Shown here piece by piece: positions 56,999-64,000 of a stretch of DNA of 64,000 nt. Source of the DNA: an uncultured Adlercreutzia sp. (GTDB lineage: Bacteria; Actinomycetota; Coriobacteriia; Coriobacteriales; Eggerthellaceae); NCBI RefSeq assembly GCF_958431955.1, contig NZ_CAUASN010000001.1:124001-188000 (forward strand), given 5' to 3'. How positions within the stretch are numbered: position 1 is the stretch's first letter; every line of letters begins with the position of its first letter. A model generated the notes under the pieces. It made no database searches, was not told the DNA's origin, and saw only the letters and a list, made by a program, of their open reading frames with translations. The position numbers and the translations under genes are program-made.

Positions 56999-59299
56999 AT
57001 GAGCTCCCAAACCGCAACGAAACCGGCGAAGGCGCCGGCGAAGGGCGCAGCGAAGGCCAGCAGTGGAGCCTATATTAGCCTTATGGCGTTGGTCATGATG
57101 AACGTGACCATCATCGGCAGCGTTGCCAACGACGTCCAGCAGGCTTATTACGGGCTGTCCTCCGTTACGCTCTTCATCATCGGCGCCATCGTGTTCTTCC
57201 TGCCTACCGGCCTGGTGGCCGCGGAGCTGGCCTCGGGCTGGGGCCAGCGCGGCGGCATCTTCCGTTGGGTCGGCGAGGCCTTAGGGCCCGGCCTGGCATT
57301 CACCTGCCTGCTGATCCTCTGGTTCCAGACCTCCATCAACTTCGGCTCCGGCGTGGCCTCGGCCTCGGCGACCATCGGCTTCTACACGCCCGATTGGGAT
57401 TGGGCCGTCAACTTCATGAACCATCCCGAGAACCAGTTCTTCATCATCCTGGCATGGCTCGCCTACTACTGGGGCCTCACCTTCATGGCCACCAAGGGCG
57501 TGAAGGCCTTCGCCCGTATCACGAAGTACGGCGTTATCATCGGCACGTTCATCCCGCTGGCCTTCATCGTCATCTTCACGGTGGTGTGGCTGGCCCAGGG
57601 CAACGTGTCCAACGTCACGCCCACGCCCGAGGCCTTCAACCCGTTCGCGAGCGGCTTCAGCCTGACGAACCTGGCCCTGGCCGCCGGCGTGTTCTTCAGC
57701 TTCGCGGGCATCGACATGAACGCCGCCCACATCAAGCAGCTGAAGAAGCCCCAGAAGGAATTCCCGATGTCCATCTTCATCGCCATGATCCTGACGCTGA
57801 TCATGTTCATCGCGGGTACCGTCTGCATCGCCATCGTCACGCCGAAGTCCGACATGAACCTGGTCTACGGCCTGTTCCAGACCTATAAGATCCTCGGTGC
57901 CACCTTCAACTGCCCCTGGATCTACGTGGCCTTCGTATGGGTCGGCCTCGGCGCTTCCATGGCGTCGCTCGTCACCAACATGGCTGGTCCGTCGTTCATG
58001 CTCGGCCAGGCCGGACGCTCCGGCTTTCTGCCGAAGGTGCTGCAGAACTCCAACAAGCACGGCATGCCGAGCCGCCTGATGTACCTGCAGATGGCCTTCA
58101 TGACCGGCGTTGCCTTCCTGTGCTTCCTCATTCCGAACATCGAGGGCTTCGTCATCCTGATCACCCAGGCCATCACCATCCTGTACATGATGTACTACGT
58201 GCTTATGTTCATCTCGTTCCTGAAGCTGCGCCACGACCAGCCGAACCGTCCGCGCCTGTTCAAGGTGCCCGGCGGCAACGTGGGCGCCTGGATTGTCGCC
58301 GGCGTGGGCCTGCTTGCCTGCGTGTTCGGCATCGTGCTCGCCATCATCCCGCCGGCTCAGGTGGCCGAGGAAGTGGGCAGCCCGGTGACCTACGTGGTGG
58401 TCATCGTGGCCATCATCCTCGTGACCTTCGCCATCTGCTTCGGCGTCTACCAGGCCTCGCGCCATCACAACTGGGTTGACCCCAACAACGTGTTCGCGCC
58501 GTTCACCTGGCAGCTCGAGGGCCTGAAGAAGCCCCAGCGCGTGCTTTCCAACGTGCCGTCCGAGCTGATGAGCGAGGACCAGAACCCCATGGGCATGCCC
58601 GTGAAGAAGCTGTGGGATCCCAACGAGCAGATCGTGCTGCCCGACGAGTACGTGCCGGGCAAACACCATCCGTCCTCGCCCGCCATTGAGGCTGGCGACG
58701 ATCCCGCGGCCATGAACCACCCGGTGAAGACCAACGGCACGTCCATCGGCGCCATCGCGGCCATTCCCATGAGCCAGCCGGCCATTATCTCGCAGAAGGC
58801 CGGCATCGGCACGGCCGCCACGGCGGGCCTGAAGAAGACGGCCCCGGTGGAGGGCACCGAGCCGGTGCGGCTGGATGCCGAGGTACCCGTCGCGCCCGCT
58901 GACGAGGTGGCTGCTGAGCGGGTGCCGCGCGACCCGGCTGCCGATGCCGAGCGCGCCGGTGCCGCCGCCGCTGCCGCCCGGACTGCCGAGAAGGCCTCTG
59001 AGACCAAGGCCCACGCCTACGCGGTCGAGGCCGAGGCGCTCGAGCAGCAGGTTCAGGCCGACAGCGACTTGGCTTCCGCCCGCCGCGAGGTGAAGGAGGC
59101 CAAGGCTGCGGCCGACCAGGCCAAGCGCGAGGCTGCGCGTCCGGCTGCCAAGGCGGCCGGCGATGCCGCCGAGAAGCCCGCTGCTCCCGCGGCCGGCGCT
59201 GTGGGCGCTGGCGCGGATGCGGCCGAGGGCTCGAGTGCGAAGGCTTCCGGCAAGGATGCCGGGGCTCAGAAGGGCTCGGGCGCGGGTTCTGCGAAGTAA
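56999..59299 (+). CDS. APC-superfamily amino-acid permease with long C-terminal extension
   Basis: 766 residues. The first ~490 form a 12-span APC transporter of the glutamate/GABA antiporter type (ISLMALVMMNVTIIGSVAND, WGQRGGIFRWVGEALGPGLA, SFAGIDMNAAHIKQLKKPQK). The last ~270 residues are cytoplasmic: a conserved-looking segment (QLEGLKKPQRVLSNVPSELM) followed by a low-complexity Ala/Glu/Lys coiled-coil-like tail (residues ~640-766). GGGGTAACC precedes ATG. It probably imports or exchanges amino acids released by the upstream peptidases. Confidence 0.85.
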   Translation: MSSQTATKPAKAPAKGAAKASSGAYISLMALVMMNVTIIGSVANDVQQAYYGLSSVTLFIIGAIVFFLPTGLVAAELASGWGQRGGIFRWVGEALGPGLAFTCLLILWFQTSINFGSGVASASATIGFYTPDWDWAVNFMNHPENQFFIILAWLAYYWGLTFMATKGVKAFARITKYGVIIGTFIPLAFIVIFTVVWLAQGNVSNVTPTPEAFNPFASGFSLTNLALAAGVFFSFAGIDMNAAHIKQLKKPQKEFPMSIFIAMILTLIMFIAGTVCIAIVTPKSDMNLVYGLFQTYKILGATFNCPWIYVAFVWVGLGASMASLVTNMAGPSFMLGQAGRSGFLPKVLQNSNKHGMPSRLMYLQMAFMTGVAFLCFLIPNIEGFVILITQAITILYMMYYVLMFISFLKLRHDQPNRPRLFKVPGGNVGAWIVAGVGLLACVFGIVLAIIPPAQVAEEVGSPVTYVVVIVAIILVTFAICFGVYQASRHHNWVDPNNVFAPFTWQLEGLKKPQRVLSNVPSELMSEDQNPMGMPVKKLWDPNEQIVLPDEYVPGKHHPSSPAIEAGDDPAAMNHPVKTNGTSIGAIAAIPMSQPAIISQKAGIGTAATAGLKKTAPVEGTEPVRLDAEVPVAPADEVAAERVPRDPAADAERAGAAAAAARTAEKASETKAHAYAVEAEALEQQVQADSDLASARREVKEAKAAADQAKREAARPAAKAAGDAAEKPAAPAAGAVGAGADAAEGSSAKASGKDAGAQKGSGAGSAK

Positions 59300-59369
59300 G
59301 TTTTACGGTTCCGGGCCGCGCCGTCGCGAGGGCGGCGCGGCCCGGTAGAGGGTAAAAGAGGTGTTCTCA

Positions 59370-60896
59370 ATGAGCGCAAATGGAAAGACGACCACGGGCG
59401 CGCCGCCGAAGGCGCCCGTCGCAGCTGCGGCCGTTGCCGCTGCTGGCGGCAGCCCGGTCAAGGCCATGGACGACCCGGCGACTGCCGCGCGCAAGTCCAT
59501 GCCCGAGAACAACGGCGAGAAGGTGACGAAGCCCACGGTGGCCACCAAGCAGAAGGTCGGCGACAGCTTCAAGGCCACGCTGACCGTGAAGGACATGGTG
59601 GTGTGGGGCCTCATTACCATGGTGCCCATTTCCCCCATGGCCGTGTACGGCGGCGTGTTCGCCGACTCGGGCGGCATGCCCACGCTCGCGTTCCTCATCG
59701 GGTTCGTGGCCGTGCTGTTCTCGGTGTTCTCCTTCGGCATCATGATTCAGCACTTCCCGTCCTCGGGCTCCATCTTCACCTACGTGAGCCACGTATTCGG
59801 CAAGATGCCCGGCTTCATCGCCGGCTGGCTGATGCTTTTGCAGTATCTGGTCAGCCCTGCGATGGTGTACCTCATCGCCGCCATCGCCATCCACTCCATG
59901 TTGCCCGACGTGCCCATTTTGGCCCTGTGCTTCGGCTTTCTTGCCATTGTGGCCATCGTGTCGCTTATCGGCATGAAGACGGCCATGGTGGTGAACAAGG
60001 TGGCGCTCGTGGCCCAGCTGGTCATTCTGGCGCTGTTCGTCATCTGCGGCGTGATGTTCGTCGTGCAGCATCCCGAGAGCGCGAACTTCTCGCTGACCAA
60101 CGTGTTCAATCCGGCTAAGTTCGAGTTCGGCGGCACCATGTCGGCCGTGTCGCTGGCGGTCATGTCCTACGTGGGCTTCGGCGCCATCGCCACGCTGACC
60201 CAGGAGGCCAAAGACCCCAAGCACGGCCCCTCCCGCGCCATGATGGTGATGGCCATCCTGCTGTGCGTGCTCTACGTGCTGCAGTGCTTCATCGCCACCT
60301 GCATCGACCCGTCGGGCGCGGCCTTCGCCGGCGACACCGACAACGCCTTCTACCTGGTGGCCAAGGTGGCCGCCGGCCCGTGGCTCATGGTCGTGTGCGC
60401 TGTGGGCGTGGCCCTGGCCCAGGGCGTGTTCACCGCCATCGCGCAGCAGAACTCCATCGCCTTCGTCATGTTCACCATGGCCAACGGCGGCTGCCTGCCG
60501 AAGTTCATGGCCAAGATGGACAAGCGCACCAACTCGCCGCTGAACGCGGTCATCTTCATCATCTGCCTGTCGGTGGTGCTCACGCTCATCTTCCAGTTCA
60601 GCGGCATCGACATGAACACCGTGGTGAAGATCTCCAACTTCGGCGCGCTTTCCACCTACACGCTGCTGAACCTGGCGGTCATCGTGTTCTGCTGGTTCCA
60701 GCTGAAGGAGCGCTCCGGCGCCAAGGCCCTGTTCATGCACTTGATCTTCCCGGCGCTGGGCGCGGCGGTGTGCTTCGCCATCATGCTGTCGGTGGGCAAC
60801 GTGGCCCTGGCCGTGGGTGCGATCTTCATCCTCATCGGCGTGGCCTACTACCTGGTGCTCACCAAAGTGCTGCACCGCGAGATCAACCTCGGCTAG
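59370..60896 (+). CDS. APC-superfamily amino-acid permease
   Basis: 508 residues from ATG 59370 (GAGG 8 bases ahead); GTG 59361 is in frame. A hydrophilic N-terminus of ~65 residues precedes 12 spans with APC signatures (FKATLTVKDMVVWGLITMVP, PMAVYGGVFADSGGMPTLAF, SYVGFGAIATLTQEAKDPKH). It differs from its neighbour, with which it shares little beyond the fold. It follows by 70 bases and probably shares its transcript. Confidence 0.9.
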   Translation: MSANGKTTTGAPPKAPVAAAAVAAAGGSPVKAMDDPATAARKSMPENNGEKVTKPTVATKQKVGDSFKATLTVKDMVVWGLITMVPISPMAVYGGVFADSGGMPTLAFLIGFVAVLFSVFSFGIMIQHFPSSGSIFTYVSHVFGKMPGFIAGWLMLLQYLVSPAMVYLIAAIAIHSMLPDVPILALCFGFLAIVAIVSLIGMKTAMVVNKVALVAQLVILALFVICGVMFVVQHPESANFSLTNVFNPAKFEFGGTMSAVSLAVMSYVGFGAIATLTQEAKDPKHGPSRAMMVMAILLCVLYVLQCFIATCIDPSGAAFAGDTDNAFYLVAKVAAGPWLMVVCAVGVALAQGVFTAIAQQNSIAFVMFTMANGGCLPKFMAKMDKRTNSPLNAVIFIICLSVVLTLIFQFSGIDMNTVVKISNFGALSTYTLLNLAVIVFCWFQLKERSGAKALFMHLIFPALGAAVCFAIMLSVGNVALAVGAIFILIGVAYYLVLTKVLHREINLG

Positions 60897-60944
60897 GATG
60901 CACGGCGCGAGGGTGTATGCGCCTCGCGTGAGTTCCGATCGATT

Positions 60945-60980
60945 CGGCCCGGCAGCGCATGATCGCCGCCGGGCCGTTTT
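60945..60980 (+). terminator. Terminator after the second APC permease
   Basis: CGGCCCGGC/GCCGGGCCG (9 bp) followed by TTTT. Confidence 0.75.
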
Positions 60981-61095
60981 GCGCGAAAAGGCTTCCCCCG
61001 GCGCACTGAGATGATCTAGCTGAGGGCGCGCTTGGCATACTGAAACGATTTGGTTGAGGCTGTGCTGAATCGTTTGCAGGGGCAGCCTCTCTTGC

Positions 61096-61235
61096 TGGCA
61101 AGTTTCCTTCGTTTTCCAACAGCTGATCGGTCGTTTGTGGGTATTCCGCTTGCCCTGGGTGCGAAATACTGCCGAAATCGGTGGTCAGAGGCAGTTTACG
61201 AAGCAGGGTTGTTGGAAAAGGAAGAAAACTTGCCA
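61096..61235. repeat. 140-bp inverted-repeat element, copy 1
   Basis: The 26-base ends (61096-61121 and 61210-61235) are inverted repeats with two mismatches, beginning TGGCAAGTTTCCTTCG. Copy 2 at 62706-62845 has the same ends and exactly the same total length, but an unrelated 88-base centre. No gene and no direct target duplication are visible. Confidence 0.7.
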
Positions 61236-61398
61236 AAAAGCGCCGAAAACAGTGCAAGGTTTGGCCGCCCCCCGACTTGTCCGCCGGGCCCCCCGAGAAT
61301 CAACTGCGGAGATTTCCGAGGCTTGGTCGCTGACCCCCGGGTTTGCCCAATCCCCCTCCCTTCCAAGAGCGAGGGAGGGTCCAGAATCGCTCCCGGTC

Positions 61399-62475
61399 TC
61401 AATAGGCATCCCGAGGTCTGAGGGGCAGCCCGAGTTGCTGCCTCAGTTTAATCTTGCGTCGGTGGTAGTCACCTACGCTCGTGCGGAATCGGCGCTTCTG
61501 CGCCTTGCGAATAGTGGCGGCAATTACATCGACGGCATCGATGCAGTCAAGCTCGTCGTTGGTGATGGCGACGACCTGAATGCCCATTGACTGCAGAGCG
61601 TTGGTGCGCCGCGAGTCGCGTACGCGCTGCTGCTCGCCGGTATGGAATTCCCGGCTCTGGTATTCCACGGCGAGGTTCGCTGCGGGCCAGAACAAGTCGC
61701 ATCGCAAGGTTTTCCGACCTGCTATGGCGGCCGCTTCGGCGGTGCAGTGAATTTTGTGGTTCATGGAGGGGATGCCGAGACCATAACCGCCGTAATAGGG
61801 CGGTAGCCCCAATAGAAGAGCAGTTTGGGTCTCGCGCGGCGAGGCGGATTTGTCTGCCAGGTAGCGAAGGGCTTTTCGGGCTTGGACGGCTCCCGGCAAA
61901 GAGGGGTTGTTCTTCAAAAGACGCCGAATGTCTCGTGTTGAGCTGAGGGGATGCGTTTGGTATACGATCGCACCGGGTGTAACGGCCTGTTGATACGTGC
62001 CGCATATCTCATAGCCCAAGCAGAGCGTATCGATAAACGAGCGCCGCGAGGCTTCCTGAACAAAGGCAAGCGCGGGACTTGCGAGCAGTATCTTGTCGTC
62101 CCATCGATCAAGCGCCCGGCCGCTGAAAACATGGCTGCAGCTATGGGGCTGTCGAAATTGCGAGGGGCGCCGGAATTCCTTATCGGAGGTGATGAAATGG
62201 ATAGGAAGCGAGATGCCTCCGGTCGCCGGTTGGCCTTCAGGGGAGGTCTTCGCTCCGATAGGGCTTCTGAAGGCTTTGGAGCTTTTGGTCGCCGGTCGCT
62301 TTTCGGGAAGAGGAGCAAGCCTCTTGATGTGCTCGAGACGCAGTTCGCCTCTAGGAAACGTGCGGCGTCGGGTGGCCGCAAGAGGCTTCCTCTGCCGAAT
62401 TCGGATGGCCGATGCCTGAAGGGCTGAGAGATATCCGAGACAGACCTCGTTGGAAAGAGAATGGCGGGTGGTCAT
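61399..62475 (-). CDS. AbiEi-like/DUF559-type protein with PD-(D/E)XK endonuclease-like C-terminus
   Basis: 358 residues. ATG 62475 has GAGAGGAG 6 bases ahead. The first ~110 residues are basic and unlike known domains. The middle resembles a small transcription-regulator-like domain (SLIDTLCLGYEICGTY region). The C-terminal ~110 residues look like a Vsr/DUF559 nuclease fold: CDLFWPAANLAVEYQSREFH with D and E in the right order, then RTNALQSMGIQVVAITNDEL. The usual second acidic/Lys position is QS here, so activity is uncertain. The gene is less GC-rich than its neighbours and is flanked by two 140-bp inverted-repeat elements. A role in defence or mobility is inferred. Confidence 0.6.
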   Translation of the reverse strand: MTTRHSLSNEVCLGYLSALQASAIRIRQRKPLAATRRRTFPRGELRLEHIKRLAPLPEKRPATKSSKAFRSPIGAKTSPEGQPATGGISLPIHFITSDKEFRRPSQFRQPHSCSHVFSGRALDRWDDKILLASPALAFVQEASRRSFIDTLCLGYEICGTYQQAVTPGAIVYQTHPLSSTRDIRRLLKNNPSLPGAVQARKALRYLADKSASPRETQTALLLGLPPYYGGYGLGIPSMNHKIHCTAEAAAIAGRKTLRCDLFWPAANLAVEYQSREFHTGEQQRVRDSRRTNALQSMGIQVVAITNDELDCIDAVDVIAATIRKAQKRRFRTSVGDYHRRKIKLRQQLGLPLRPRDAY

Positions 62476-62705
62476 GGCGCACTCCTCTCACGCCCAAGGT
62501 GGAGAGGATCTTGCGAATCTGGTATGCGGAAGAGTGGGCGACGCTTCCGATCATGGGCTGCTCAGCAGGATTCGCACTGGCTCTAGAAAGTTGTAATATT
62601 GTAAAACACTTTAGAGAGATTTGCGCCGGAAATTGCGGACATTCGGGTAAGGCAGCGGCCGGTCAGAAGAATGCCGAACGAAAGTGCATGATTAGACTGA
62701 ATATC

Positions 62706-62845
62706 TGGCAAGTTTCCTTTATTTTCCAACAAAACAGAGCGAATCCGAGCGTTCTGAGCCCTGGTTCTAGAATTTCGCCCTCTAAATTACAGGGGAGGGA
62801 GAGGTGGACGCGGATTACATGTTGGAAAACGAAGGAAACTTGCCA
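62706..62845. repeat. 140-bp inverted-repeat element, copy 2
   Basis: Ends 62706-62731 and 62820-62845 are 26-base inverted repeats with two mismatches, extended by ATC/GAT to 62703-62848. The ends match copy 1 at 61096-61235. The rest of 62476-62925 shows no gene; TTGTAATATTGTAAAAC near 62591 may be part of a promoter for the minus-strand gene. Confidence 0.7.
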
Positions 62846-62925
62846 GATTCGGGCGGCTCCTCTGCATTGCCGCGTCGACTGCAGCATCTCGGCGCCATGG
62901 AATGCTGCAGGTTGTCGCACGCTGT

Positions 62926-63963
62926 CTAGAGGGCGGCGGCGAGGGCCTCTTCCAGGGTAGTGAGGTCTTCGGGGGTGGTGGACCAGCTGGTGACAAAGCG
63001 CACGACGGTGTGGGTGTCGTCATAGCGCTCCCAGAAGCTGAAACGCACATGCTCGGTCAAGGCTTCCATCTGGGAGTTCTCCAAGATGACGAACTGCTGA
63101 TTGGTGGGGGACTCACGGAAGAGGTCGCAGCCAGCCTCGTGCAAGATGTGCCGCAGCTCGGCCGCCGCGTCGATGGCGGTGCGACCCACCTCGCCGTACA
63201 GGTCGTCGGTGAAAAGCGCATCGAACTGCACGCCGAGCAGGCGGCCCTTCGCCAGAAGCGCTCCGTGCTGCTTCGCATGGGTGAGGAAGTGCCGGGGCAT
63301 GCCGCCGCGCGGGAACACCACGGCCTCGCCGCAGAGGGCACCGCACTTGGTGCCGCCGATGTAGAAAGCGTCGACGAGGCGCGCGATATCGGGCAGGGAG
63401 ACGTCGGTTTCAGGTGCGGCGAGGCCGTAGGCGAGGCGCGCACCGTCCAGATAGAGGGGGATGCGGAAACGACGGCAGACGGCCGAGAGCGCCTCCAACT
63501 CGGCTAGCGAGTACAGCGTGCCCAGCTCGGAGGGGTGGGCGATGAACACCATGCCCGGGAACACCATGTGCTCGTGGTTGGCATCGGCGTAGAAGCCCTC
63601 GAGATAGGTCTCCACGTCGGCGGCCCGCAGCTTGCCGTCGTGCTCGGGCAGGGTGAGCACCTTGTGGCCGGTGGCCTCGATGGCGCCGGCCTCGTGGGCC
63701 GCGATGTGTCCCGTGTCGGCCGCGATGACCCCCTCATGGCCGGCGAGCAGTGCCGAGATGGCCACCGCATTGGTCTGGGTTCCGCCGGTGAGAAAGAACA
63801 CGTCGGCGGTCTCGTCAGTGCAGGCAGCGCGGATGCGCTCGGCCGCACTCGCGCAGAACCGGTCGGTGCCGTAGCCCGAGGCAGGCTCCAGGTTGGTGGC
63901 GGCCAGGGCCTCCAGCACGCGCGGGTGCGCGCCGGTGGAATAGTCGTTCTCGAACGAAATCAT
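62926..63963 (-). CDS. ltaE: Low-specificity L-threonine aldolase family protein
   Basis: 345 residues, fold-type I PLP enzyme of the beta-eliminating lyase/threonine aldolase group. Landmarks are FFLTGGTQTNAVAISALL, HIAAHEAGAIEATGHKVL, the Asp of LYLDGARLAYGL, and the Schiff-base lysine K206 in YIGGTKCGALCGEAV. It cleaves threonine or allo-threonine to glycine and acetaldehyde. ATG 63963 has GAGGAG 5 bases ahead. The gene is complete and monocistronic. Confidence 0.93.
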   Translation of the reverse strand: MISFENDYSTGAHPRVLEALAATNLEPASGYGTDRFCASAAERIRAACTDETADVFFLTGGTQTNAVAISALLAGHEGVIAADTGHIAAHEAGAIEATGHKVLTLPEHDGKLRAADVETYLEGFYADANHEHMVFPGMVFIAHPSELGTLYSLAELEALSAVCRRFRIPLYLDGARLAYGLAAPETDVSLPDIARLVDAFYIGGTKCGALCGEAVVFPRGGMPRHFLTHAKQHGALLAKGRLLGVQFDALFTDDLYGEVGRTAIDAAAELRHILHEAGCDLFRESPTNQQFVILENSQMEALTEHVRFSFWERYDDTHTVVRFVTSWSTTPEDLTTLEEALAAAL

Positions 63964-64000
63964 GGGACTCCTCGGGATGGTGGGGAAGGGATGGGGCGTC

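Noticed and set aside
61096..62845. CRISPR-like spacing of repeats.
   Set aside because: Only two inverted-repeat elements with different centres, 1.6 kb apart; no array of direct repeats with spacers.

Overview
The window is a high-GC stretch of an anaerobic actinobacterium, most likely a member of the Eggerthellaceae (Adlercreutzia/Eggerthella-like). I infer this from four membrane-anchored LuxR-type regulators with about 12 transmembrane segments, Tat-exported flavoprotein and molybdopterin reductases, NapGH-like ferredoxins, a NikR/HypE nickel-hydrogenase locus, and an InlB-repeat surface protein. The genus call is inference. I saw no rRNA, tRNA or CRISPR array.

Layout. 1-2.3 kb: a Tat-type flavoprotein reductase (cut by the window edge) and its LuxR-type membrane regulator. 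2.4-7.5 kb: a TetR gene with a near-perfect 28-bp operator and a coupled NapH-like ferredoxin, then a MATE exporter behind a leader-ORF/terminator attenuator, a YjdF-family gene with a structured leader, a truncated Abi gene, and a decayed second copy of the YjdF-MATE cassette. 7.4-17.5 kb: housekeeping and metabolic genes (XRE regulator, aminotransferase, HAD phosphatase, VanZ, GalE, phosphohexomutase, NikR, HypE, ferredoxin). 17.7-23.6 kb: a 1756-residue surface protein and a small Gln-rich membrane protein.

24-50 kb is the respiratory core. Two collinear seven-gene operons each encode a tandem winged-helix protein of unknown family, a molybdopterin catalytic subunit, a four-cluster ferredoxin, a DmsC-like anchor, a TorD-like chaperone, and NapG-like and NapH-like ferredoxins. 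Each has a LuxR-type membrane regulator at one end. Between them lie a MarR gene with palindromic operators, a second Tat-lipoprotein flavoprotein reductase with its divergent LuxR regulator, and a DUF4405-like cytochrome-b-type membrane protein carrying a roughly 210-residue charged repeat insert.

50.5-61 kb: a hypothetical gene, an MFS-CBS fusion transporter with a structured leader, rubredoxin, and a peptide/amino-acid block (C45-type hydrolase, PepC aminopeptidase, two APC permeases). 61-64 kb: a gene with an endonuclease-like C-terminus, flanked by two 140-bp elements sharing 26-bp inverted repeats, then threonine aldolase.

The picture is of an organism with many substrate-specific anaerobic reductases, each tied to its own membrane-bound one-component regulator, living on peptides and amino acids. 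The best candidate for an undescribed system is the duplicated winged-helix/Dms/NapGH module with its LuxR sensor. The YjdF-MATE leader/attenuator cassette and the 140-bp inverted-repeat elements are next.
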